From: Prinsepia uniflora
Lineage: Eukaryota > Streptophyta > Magnoliopsida > Rosales > Rosaceae
NCBI GenBank assembly: GCA_032719365.1
Contig: CM064875.1
Location: 39,152,131 to 39,216,130, forward strand
Length of the DNA stretch: 64,000 bases
Direction of reading: 5' to 3'
In this document: in pieces, positions 54,311-64,000 of the stretch
Layout: each line of letters opens with the position of its first letter
How positions within the stretch are numbered: the first letter of the stretch is position 1
Program-made: the position numbers and the translations under genes
Notes under the pieces: model-generated
What the model was told of the DNA's origin: nothing
The model's database searches: none
What the model saw: only the letters and a program-made list of their open reading frames with translations

Positions 54311-57300
54311 ACGATTTTCTCTTACGGTGCGCGTATGTCGAGGATGTGATGTCTCAATGGGCTACAGTTCGTTATCAACCTGATAGTTAGGGTACCGATA
54401 CGATAGTTAGTAGGATTGAATCGTGGATCATCTTGGTTCGGCATTTGATGCTGGGGTTACTATAGTTCTGTCGAGGTTGGCAGTGTGGGACCCTACGAAG
54501 GGATTAACATAATGGTACTTTAGAGTTGTGATCGTGTGACGGTTAGTAGGGATCGTCTTTCACGATGTCGTAGGATCGGTTTTGACGACTGGTTTGGAGT
54601 TGTGACCATTAGATGGTCGGATCTTGTTGAGTTAGATGGGTATGCTGCTGGGGGTAGTCGGGTTCAAGGAATCCTAGTGGAACTTACCGTAAGATTGGAT
54701 TGACGTCCTTACGATGTCGGAACCACGTGGTCGGTCTGATTGTGGATTATACTGCTTTCTGCAGTTGGGTTCAGAGGAACCTAGGTAGTGATCGTGGAAC
54801 CCTAAGGTAGGGTGTATGGTTCGGAAAGGTGAGTTGGCGAGTGGTTTGACTTTGGCTACTTTCCGGAGTCGAGACCGTCGGTCGGTCTAGTTATGTCAGC
54901 TTTAGTGATGGGACTGCACTTCGCAGTCGAGGTTGTAGTAACCGGTTAGACCTAGTTGGTCGTCGTACTACCATAGTTGTGATGGATGGTTGGTGCAACT
55001 AAGGTCATGGGCGACCTGGTAGACGACATTGGTTGAGTCGAGTTACGACTGGTTAGAGTTTGGTTGGACAAGTTACCAGGGTTGGTACTTGTCGATGGAA
55101 TCCCAGAGCGGGGGTACGGAGTAGCCAGTGCGAGCGGTTGATTCCGTTGGATGCGGAGTCTCGATAGTGATGTTTGGTGGTTAGGTCTGCACGAGTCTGT
55201 GGCATACACTATTGCTGAGAGTGGTTGTAGTTGTGGCTGTTGGGCATCGGGGACGTTCGGGGGACGTTGCCTTTTCTCGTATGAGTTGTCAGGGTGACTG
55301 TACCCAGAGTTGTTGGGTACGAGGGAGGCAGATTTTCTCCAATTCAAGTAGAGGTACGAGATCGTCGCTCGGTATGAGAGGAGATCCAGGGTTGTTAGTT
55401 TTGCACACGGTGCGCTGATACTGATGCTGGTGTTAGTGTGTTGATGCTGAGGTTAGTGCTTGTGTTGGAGATTGTGCTAATACTAGTGCTGGAGTTAGTG
55501 ATGGTGTTGGTACTAGTGCTAGTGCAGGTGATTGGGTTGACGATGAGTCACGAGTCGGGATGTGACTCCGTCGAGATGGGTGTGTGTTCGGTATCTGTGA
55601 TCCGGCAGTGGATCACAGATAGAGGTAGACTGGTGAGGGACACGTGGTTGATGCCCGAGTGCGTTGGTTCCGATATGGTTGGAACTACGGAATCGAGAGA
55701 GTTTGCGATTGACGTGACGAGAGGAGTGCGGGTTTTTTCCGCATTGGTAATTGGTATTTCGAAGTCATTTTGAGTGACTTCTCAGGTTCTACCATGGCAT
55801 ATGATGCAGATGATGGTAGATGATGGTTAATGATAGTTGTGTCACCATTACATTGGTCGTGTATTGGTTGGTGGACCCGAAATTTGTCTTGGGTCATCAG
55901 GAAGAGTTGAGTGCATTGCAGTTAGGTGATTGAGATTTCTCATTTTCTGCTTGGTGGCAGACGATGTTGGATTACATGGCGTTGTGAGTGCAGTGAGTTT
56001 TGTTTGCATTCACGGCAGATGGATTTTGTTGTCATTATCTTGGATCAACCTTGATTTTCCTAAGTGGAATGCCAAGGATCGAAACGAGGTAATTGGAGAG
56101 AACCCATAGTCTCGGCGTGTCCTGTCGTTGACTGATCTGTTTAGACGGGGGAATAGGTTGAGGAGTGATGTGATTGACGAAGAATTCGAGAGGGTGTAAG
56201 ACCCTATGATCGGATCTCAGGTGAATTGTTAGCTGAGTGAGTTTGTGTGGATCAGGATTGTGACGTTGAGGACTTTGGACGTCTTGAGGATCGAGGATCG
56301 TGACGTCTATGGTCGGGTGACGTGGTGATGGATCTGGATCGTGATTTGATGGTCCAGATAAGTGGAGAGTTTATTGCTCTTACTTGGATGTTTGAGTTGA
56401 GGATGTTGGGACTGAACTTATTTTCGAAGTAAATCCCGTATAGTGTATTACTCGGGCGAGTAAGTGTCCGACGAGGTCAGATTTTATCAGCCTTAGAGAT
56501 GTTCGGATGTTGGGATTGGCTTCGCTATGAATTCAATCAAATGTAATGTGTAATTGATTGAGCAGGTAACCTAAAGGTTCAGAATTGGTGCGTCTCGGTA
56601 GACGAGAACAAGATTTCGGGTTTTGGAATCGGATTTCAGGATTCGATTTTGGAACTTGAAAATGGATTTCTAGATTTGGGTTCGGAATGGTTATTCCGGG
56701 TGCTAGCTTACAGAATGATGATTTCGGATTCAAATTTAGAAATGGATAATGGGTTGGAGTTTTGATCTGTCAAAATACTGGATTGGACATATGGACTCCT
56801 GAATTGAAACGTGTTGGGCTACGACCTAGGTGGTTGTAGGCTGGTTGATGGATGGATGTACGTACCCTGTACGTTGTTCTAGGTACGATATTGGGCATAC
56901 TTGTGGTGCTTGGTGACGGTATATAGATTATACCAGTGGTACGTTGGCGAACGTGTTGGTAGTCGACTTAGCCCGATACCATTGGATTAGTGGAGGACGT
57001 GAACTGGACATTGGGTATTGTGCATTGGGTCATAGTATTTTTGGTGGGTCCAGTTACACACAGATCGAATGTTTGTTGGTATTTATACTCAGGTTGAGTG
57101 AGTTGGTGGTTGGTGTAATCACAAGTATAGTGCTAGTTTTCGACTAACGACTGTCAAGTGGTGACAGTTTGTCGGATGTTTCATCGTGGATCGGTGAGTG
57201 AGATTTGGTGACTCCTAGTGGGAGCAGACGTTAGGATAGATTGGTAACTAAAGAAGCAACCGTCGAGTTGTTGTGGCAACAAAATGGTAGATTTGACAAG

Positions 57301-57479
57301 TGGTGTCAATTCGGAACGTATGGCTACTATCATTCGACGTGGTCGAATGTAGTCGATACGACGTGAGTGTTAGTGGAACGTCTGGATGCTAATAAGTACT
57401 CTTCTGGTTAGTGAGTGTACTAGTGTACACGTGTGTAAGATCGAATTAATTCCACGAGGTGGTTGTGGAATCAGGATAG

Positions 57480-57575
57480 TTGGAATTTCGAGAACGAAAC
57501 TAATTAAGGAGGGAAGAACAGTTGGAATTAGATCGGTTGGAATTTCGAGGATGAAATTAATTAAGGAGGGAAGGT
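57480..57575 (+). other. Duplicated polypurine-tract block of element A
   Basis: TTGGAATTTCGAG..GAAA followed by AATTAAGGAGGGAAG occurs at 57480-57516 and again at 57537-57574. The second copy abuts the 3' LTR and is the likely functional PPT. Confidence 0.8.
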
Positions 57576-59066
57576 TGTAATGACCCGTCCCGAATTTCGG
57601 GATTAGATTAGTGACTAATCACGATTAGTGAGATTAATCGGTGATTAGTGGGGTACTTTCGGACGAACGATGAAAAATGATCGTTTTTCCCTTGGGCATG
57701 GGCAAAACGTTGACTTTTCGTTCTGGAGGTCAAATGGACTTTGACCGATGACCGTGACGTAGTTCGGGATGTCACGAGTTCATAGACAGGTGACACGTTC
57801 AATTTCGACGTTCAAGGAAAAATATATGACGTTCGGAAGTTCAAGGATACTTTGGTAATTTGGTTTAAAAGGAGGTAAATAATTGACTTTTGACCTGGGA
57901 GGTCCGATGACCGACGACCGTTAAGTAGATCGGGACGATACGAATCCATAGACAGGCGGCACGTCGATTTCGAACGTTCGACGGTGAAGTTACGGTTCAC
58001 GGAAGTTTCTGAGTACTATTTCACGTTTTACGAAATGACTTAGCTTTTGTACTTAAGTGGGCCAGATATTTTAGGAGGGCCCAATGGATGAGTGACAAGT
58101 GTCACTCATCCATTGTTCATTATGATCCCATACATGCATCCCCTCCCTTTGTCGTGAAAAACAATCCAACCAAACCCAAAAACCCGATCTCACCATTTCT
58201 TCACCTCTATACAACCCAAACCATTCCCCTTCACTTGGTTCAACCTGAGATGGAGGAAGTGAGAGACTGAGGACTGGTGGAGGTGGTAGGAAGCTTGAAC
58301 CGTCGTGGACGGCGGCGTGAAGGAGGCAAACCCGACAAAGGTACTCGGTTTGCTCCTTTTTCAATTTAAATTCGATTTGTGACGTTAGGCTTGGTTTTTG
58401 GTGATTGTAATTAGGTTATTAGGTCGCTTAGGAGGTATAGAGAAGGTTTTTTATGGGGTTTGGTGGCTGTGAAGCCTGGGAACACAAATGGAAGTATTTG
58501 ACCAAAAAGGGAAATCGGTTCAATGGATTATTTGTAGGTTTTGAATGGTTTTCTTTATATATTTAGATTCATAAGATCAAAATAGGAGGATTGGTGGAAA
58601 GAAGGAAGAAAAAGGACGAAAAAATAACAGGATATGGACCTGGGCCAGTCACGCCGGTCCAGTTGGACCAGACTGCAATGAACCGGCATGTTCAGACCAG
58701 CCAGAGGTTGAAGACACGTGTACAGTGCCCTGGCGCGTGAGGCCCACACGCAGGAACTTCTTAGGGAGCGTATGGGCGCGTGGCCCACATTTTGGGGATG
58801 TTTTCAACATGTGAAATCATCTATTCGATATAAAGAACATTTTGGGACTGGTTTCGTGTCGATCGAACATCGTTTCGATAGGTTTCGGGGTGTCCGAAGG
58901 TTTAGGATCGGGATTAAAAAATAGTTAAAAATTCGGGAAAATTACGGGGCTTTAGTGAGAGGTTAATAAGGTAGTTAGTAACCCTCTAAAGTGATTTGGA
59001 CATGTGTGGGAGTCTCGGTGACGACAATTGGCTCAAGAGAGCCGTATGACACGCATATCGAGGTGG
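57576..59066 (+). repeat. Element A 3' LTR, first piece
   Basis: Starts TGTAATGACCCGTCCC. Same 16-bp-arm dyad at 58082-58115. It ends at GGTGG (59062-59066), where an Athila solo LTR is inserted. Confidence 0.9.
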
Positions 59067-61162
59067 TGACTACGCCCAAACTACGCATTAAATTAAACAC
59101 GTAATTTGAGTGTTGTGCAATTTAAACCCTTTTTGTGTAGATGTAGTATTGGTAAATAGGGATCGTTCTTAACCGGGGAAATTAGGGAACATTAATAATG
59201 TGTTAGTGGGAAAGAGTAATGAATAAATGAATAATGAATAAATTAATGAATTAAATAATTAAATAATAAAAGAATTAACAAATTAAAGAATTAATGAATT
59301 AAAGAATTAATTAATCAAAGAATAATAAACTAAAAGTATTAAAGAATAAAAAATAAAGAGATGAAAGAATCAAAGAATAATAAACTAAAAGTAGAAAAGA
59401 AGAATAAAAGAATAAAAGAATAAAGAATAAAAAGGATAGAAGAATAAAACAATAAAAGAATAAAAAATAAAAAAGAATAAAAGAATAAAAGAATAAAAGA
59501 ATAAAATAATAAAATAATAAAAGAATAAAAGAATAAAGAATAAAGAATTGAAAAGGGGAGTTTTGAAAAGAGTTGTAAATATAAAATAAAGAAAACAAGT
59601 AAAAATAATTAAATACTTAATTTTACTTCTACTTTAACCTTTGTACTAGTGAACTTTCTTCAAACACATATTTTTACCAACACTCTAACATCATGCTTAT
59701 ATGGAACCAATCACGAAATCTTACCTTAATCATCTCAAATACGTGCATACATTTTTCATATTATAAATGCACCGAACAGCGGATTATTACTTACAATATG
59801 ATCCACCTTAAGTAAGTGATTTAATGCGCCGAACAGCGATCAAACATTAAATCTCTTCAACTCTATTCTAAATGCCCCGAACAGCGGATCAACATTTAGT
59901 TTCGAATTGAAGTTTAAGTACTAAAACATATGAAGTAAAAGAAACTCAAAAAGTAAAACACATGGAGATTGCATTCTTACTTACAAATGTTAGAAAGAAA
60001 ATACCAACACATATATTGAATTATAAGTAAAACCAATAACAATAACAAGAATTTAAGTAGAGAAGTATGGATTTTCACAAGAATCACCGAACAGCGGCAG
60101 GAAACTTGTGAAGATGGAAGAATAAATACGAGGAATTCGGTCTTAAAACTCTTGAATTGCCTTAGAATTACTTGGCCTAGGTATTTCTTAAGGAAAGCAT
60201 AAAAATGTGTTTAAGAGATCTCAAAGAAATATCACAAGAGCAAAGTAAAGAAGAAATGAAATTAAGAAAAATAAAAATAACATAAATTAAGAACAAGAAT
60301 TAAAAGAAAGCTAATTAATAAGAAAATCTACAAGAAGTTAAAATGGTCCCCAAAAATGTCTCTCAAAAGAGAGAAACAAAAGAACTAACTAAGAACTAGA
60401 ACTAAGAAAAATGAAAGAAATGGAAGAATGAAACTAATTGGGGACTCCCCAAATACAAGAATTGAACCCCTATTTATAGGGGGGGAAAAGCTAATTACAC
60501 TCTAAAAAATAAATAAAAACAAATAAAAGTTACAATAAAAATATAAAAAGTGAAATGATGAGATTGGGTGGTGTTTGTGGGGAAAAAATGTAGAAAAAAA
60601 ACAAGGGAAAAGCTTAAAAAAAAAAGCAAAGAAAGCATATTAAATAGTGCTGTTTGGTGGATGGCAGAAATCAGCTGGAAAAAGGATGGAGATCGGCTGG
60701 TATGCGCTGGAAAGGGAGGCAGTGGCCGGCAGCTATGCGCTGGACTGCAGAGCGTGTCTTCGGTAGGCGCGCGCCGAAGTGGAGGAGTGCCGCTCGGTGG
60801 GGGGCCGCTGAAGCGCCAAGGGCTGGGAGCTTGGGCCTGATGCGTACTGGGCTCGCCTGGGCTGTGCATGTAGGGCTGCTGGGCTGGGTTTGTAAATGGA
60901 TTTTGGGCTGCAGAATTTTTAAAAGAAAATTAATTAATTCACTTAATCAATTATTCGTACCGATTTTCATCCATAATTTATTCGTTATAATTCCGATCGA
61001 GACGATTCTTTCGCCAAAATACTCCAAATTACAAACTTTATTTATTTAAACAAAAATAACACAAAATAAATTATTTTATTATTTATTCAATATTTTAATA
61101 TTAAAAGTCAAGTATAAAGGGTATAAAATAATATAAAATAATGCTTATTTGAGGACCTATCA
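59067..61162 (-). mobile_element. Athila solo LTR (2096 bp), TSD GGTGG
   Basis: Begins TGACTACGCC and ends GACCTATCA, flanked by GGTGG at 59062-59066 and 61163-61167. Collinear with the Athila LTR at 13776-15553. Minus-strand TATA (CCTATAAATAGG) at 60469-60480. Four CCGAACAGCG motifs at 59772, 59829, 59877 and 60087. No internal region. Frames at 60495-60869 are in the GC-rich U3 part and show no domain. Confidence 0.92.
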
Positions 61163-61167
61163 GGTGG

Positions 61168-62734
61168 CAGCTCGGATGGTCCGTGAGTGGACTTTGTTTT
61201 CTAAATTGGTGCATGCATAAATGTTTATTATATGTTTTAATACTTGTTTGGTGATGCCATGAGTGCATTTGTGTGTGGTTACGTATTGGCACGAATTTCG
61301 AGGTTTCAGCCTTATACGGTGCCTATACGGGTTTGTACTTTTTTTGTTGGTTTAAATGAAATGGTTTTGGATTTCAAAAGGATAAACTCAGGCATGAGGC
61401 CCATTTGGTTTTGTCCCGGGCATGTGGCTCTAATTACGACCTACGGGTTTAAATCGTGGTCGCAAAGAGTGCTATGTGCACAGCGACCAACGATACGTGC
61501 TCACCTCCGGACTGGAATATGTTTCTTCCGGAGAGGTCACGATGCACGATCTGTTGTCGGTCAGCCGATAGAGGCTCGACTTCGGAGTACTGACGGTTCA
61601 GGATATCGATCGGTGATGAGTGCTCCATAATCTAGCGGTGGTCGCATCGGTTGATTCGTTCACGGCGACATACCAGGATTGATTGGAGTCCTGGATGGAT
61701 GGTTGCATGCATCACTACGATCAGAGTCATGACTGACCCTGAGATATCGGGCACGATGCCCAGTTGAGTCATGTGTTCGGGCACGAGATTCAGTTACTTT
61801 ACGTTTATGATTTTGGGTTAGGGACCCTAATGGATTTCCAGGTTCATGACGGTTTATGTGGATCGACATGAACCCATGAAAGGTTTTATGGTTCATGTCG
61901 GTTTATGGGGACCGACATGAACTCTTGAAAGGTTTTTATAATTCATGACGGTTCATGGGTACCGGGCATGAATCCGTTGAAAGGTTTTAAGGATGATTTC
62001 GTTATATATATATATATATATTCATATACCTTCCTTTACTTGGATTGTCTCCTCCGAGGAGGGTCGTTGGCCTAGGTGGATCCCGAAGTAGTCACGGAGC
62101 ACTGACTGAGGGGAGTCGCCCCCGTTGGGTTTCTTACTCTCAGGAAGGCTTGTATTATAACCTCAGGGAGGGTAATTGATCTACGGACATTGACCTTGGA
62201 CCCTGAGAGACTTGGTTTTGAGACCCCGGGTAGCACGCACGTAGCTTTGGAAACCGTGACAGGATTGGTTGTGTGATTATAAGTATATATGTGATATATG
62301 ATATATGATATGTGACGTGTGCAGGTTTTGGGATAAGTCCCGTATGGATTTGGGCAGTGGCCCGTATGGTTGGTTCTTTATGGTTCTTTCGGTTACGGTA
62401 TTAGGCTTAGTTCCCACATATGGTTCTTTTGGATTAAATGGTTTTTGAATGCATGCATGCTTTTTAGTGAAAGGTACAAATGTTCTTATGAAATGTTTTT
62501 ATGAACTCCTTGTTTTGTCCACTCACAGCTTTTAATGTTTTGACTGCCCTTCAGGTTGACAGCGGATGTGGACTGTAGCAGAGACCGAGATATCACAAAC
62601 CTCCTTCGGATCCTGGCGTACTCTGATAGCCCGAGAAGGCAAAGGTTGGAAATTTCCCTTGTCTGACACTTCATGTCAGACGGGAGCAGGGTCGTCCCAC
62701 ATTAATCCCGGGGGGATTGAGACGGGTCCTGTCA
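61168..62734 (+). repeat. Element A 3' LTR, second piece
   Basis: Resumes after the duplicated GGTGG. CCGTGAGTGGAC at 61181-61192, GTCCACTCACAG at 62517-62528, three hairpin units at 61843-61972. Ends GACGGGTCCTGTCA, followed by TCTTT. Confidence 0.9.
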
Positions 62735-62749
62735 TCTTTATCTTTGCTG

Positions 62750-63100
62750 TAGCTAACAAGACCCAACCTTGAAAACGCCCTGTAAGACGTATCCGGGCCC
62801 TGATCCCGTCTGACAAGTAATCCAAAGTGCTAACATTTCCCTTGAACTTGTTAGAAAAATGATACATATAAGTCTTGCTAGTTTATGCCTCCGCCTCTGG
62901 AGCCTCGATTCCCGTGCAACGCCCTTGGAGGGTCACAAAACCAATAAAACATGTCAGTGGAAAAAAAAATAGTTTAAAACATAGTTTGAAAACATCTAAA
63001 ATTTACCCTTCATTTTCCAAAACCATGCATGCATATGAAAACCATTTCACTGCGTTTAAAAAAAAACACAGTTTATAACTTCAAAATTTGTGAAAAGAGT
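62750..63100 (-). repeat. Degraded Tekay-like LTR remnant
   Basis: Keeps the order of the chromovirus LTR start: CCCTGATCCCGTCTGACA, then GCCTCCGCCTCTGGAG, GGAGGGTCACAAAACCAATAA and CATTTTCCAAAACCATGCATG. Many differences, so an old copy. Confidence 0.5.
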
Positions 63101-63346
63101 CCTCAAATCAAAAGTAACCTTAATCCATCTAAGACCTCGGTAAATCCACATAACCACCTCACAAGATCACATTCATCAACACAAGGTCAACAAATCAATC
63201 ACATACAATCAACCCGCCATCATCACAATATCAATCATCAAAACCGTGGTAGAATTTTGGTCTAATTTTTGAAATTGGTAGAATTTTTCTTTTTCTTAAT
63301 CCCCTTAAAATTGTGGTCCAATTCTATTTTGCTTTCAACAAACTAG

Positions 63347-63870
63347 AAATTAGTAAAACTGAAACATCGTGTTCCTTTGAATTGCAAATGAACGGTAGCT
63401 TGCAATTACATGCATTGTATTTATCCGATGGGTTTTTGCAACCGTCCTACCACTCAGGTAAATATTTTCCAGCTTCTCTTCTAAGTTCGTTCTTTTTCCT
63501 ACTCAATATTTGTCTACTTCAAATTGGCTAGCTACTGAAATAATGCTTGCAGTTTCATTTTGATCAGAAATTTTCAACTTCTGTTTAATAGCAGTTAGAA
63601 ATTGCCATCTTCTGTTGGCAACAACTAAAATTTATTATACACGAGGTTTGATTGGATTTTTCGATTTCTGATTCAGTAAAGTGCTTTGAATTATTCAGAT
63701 ATGTAAATATTTTAATTTTTTTTTCATCTGTTTGTGCTATTTGGGTTTATACTTGGTTTGTAACAAGCTTTCATACGGTGGAAATGACTAACTTTCTCAT
63801 TTAGATATTGTATGCATGATTTTTTCTGAAATTGTTAAAATTTTCAGGTCCAAATGTTCCAGGGCAGTAA
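63347..63870 (+). CDS. Possible last two exons of an unidentified host gene
   Basis: An open stretch after a possible acceptor (AACTAG at 63341-63346) encodes ...ETSCSFELQMNGSLQLHALYL and runs to a donor at 63457|63458 (CACTCAG|GTAAAT). A 390-bp AT-rich, intron-like interval ends TTTTCAG at 63847. The next bases complete a Gly codon and seven further codons, counting the stop TAA at 63868-63870. Phase is consistent across the junction. Sequence after the stop is AT-rich and UTR-like. I do not recognise the protein. The short length means chance is a real alternative. Confidence 0.3.
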
Positions 63871-64000
63871 TCACATCATTCTTAGGCTATTAGTTATAAT
63901 ACGTTATTCTTAGTTTGTGTCATGTCCACTTTACAACTGCTGATTTGGATTTTTGGTCATTAAAAAGCTTCGCTTTGGTCATTGCGTTGTTCTGTGAAAA

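Larger units (their letters stand above)
54239..57575 (+). other. Element A internal region, non-coding
   Basis: 3.3 kb with no gag or pol motif. It begins with a duplicated primer site and ends with a duplicated PPT block. The longest frames (about 110-130 codons) are not conserved with element B in any visible way. Includes a GCTAGTG-type degenerate simple repeat at 55420-55530. Confidence 0.8.
29069..62734 (+). mobile_element. Element A: non-autonomous LARD-type retrotransposon, outermost of the nest
   Basis: 5' LTR in two pieces (29069-30066 and 52212-54238, about 3.0 kb together). Non-coding internal region 54239-57575. 3' LTR in two pieces (57576-59066 and 61168-62734, about 3.06 kb). 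Flanked by TCTTT at 29064-29068 and 62735-62739. Primer site TGGTATCAGAGC (initiator tRNA-Met) and PPT place it on the + strand. It encodes no gag or pol. Its internal region aligns with that of element B, so it belongs to a family of large non-coding elements that need enzymes in trans. The LTRs differ visibly, so it is older than B and the chromovirus. Confidence 0.9.

Noticed and set aside
55438..55773. Val/Leu-rich 111-codon frame inside element A.
   Set aside because: Arises from a degenerate GCTAGTG-type simple repeat in a non-coding internal region; not kept as a frame in element B.

Overview
The window is nuclear DNA from a flowering plant, most likely a eudicot. It is built almost entirely of nested Ty3/gypsy LTR retrotransposons, with MITE-like elements in an AT-rich interval. 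No complete host gene is recognisable. The plant assignment rests on Athila, Tekay/Del-type and Tat-like element signatures, tRNA-Met and tRNA-Asp primer-binding sites and fold-back elements. The species cannot be named from the sequence.

Left cluster (1-20684). The window opens inside a Tat-like element (1-2957, + strand). It carries an antisense additional ORF with its own TATA box and ends in a 576-bp 3' LTR. That element interrupts an LTR of a long-LTR family (2958-5499, minus-strand type). Next comes an Athila element on the minus strand (5500-15553) with LTR, tRNA-Asp primer site, broken gag, an open protease-RT-RNase H frame and an integrase with one in-frame stop. The Athila sits against an opposite-facing Athila LTR fragment (15554-16713). 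Then a degraded Tekay-like LTR (16714-16856 plus 19419-20684) is split by a solo LTR (16857-19413, target duplication GGTGG).

AT-rich interval (20685-29068). About 8.4 kb with two fold-back MITEs (20687-21260 and 23553-23868), microsatellites, a 41-bp tandem duplication and a larger tandem duplication (27957-28759). I see no convincing gene in it.

Right cluster (29069-62734). This is a four-deep nest in which every junction carries its own 5-bp target-site duplication. Element A is a non-coding + strand LARD (29069-62734, TCTTT). Its 5' LTR was hit by solo LTR S (30067-52206, TTTAG). S was hit by a second LARD, element B (31698-51521, TGTGC). The first LTR of B was hit by a Tekay/Del chromovirus (31951-42164, ATAAG). 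The chromovirus has two 2801-bp LTRs with no difference noticed by eye and a gag-pol frame broken only by one TAG. The 3' LTR of A was separately hit by a 2096-bp Athila solo LTR (59067-61162, GGTGG). A and B share primer site, PPT context and LTR architecture with the chromovirus and probably depend on such an element for their enzymes.

Right edge (62735-64000). An LTR remnant is followed by low-copy sequence that may hold the last two exons of an unidentified host gene.

The most interesting signals lie in the LTRs: a dense TGACGTCA/CACGTG array, a complementary motif pair that looks like intron ends, hairpin-forming minisatellites (one with a compensatory change), and a repeated CCG-loop-CGG motif in Athila LTRs whose loop is element-specific.
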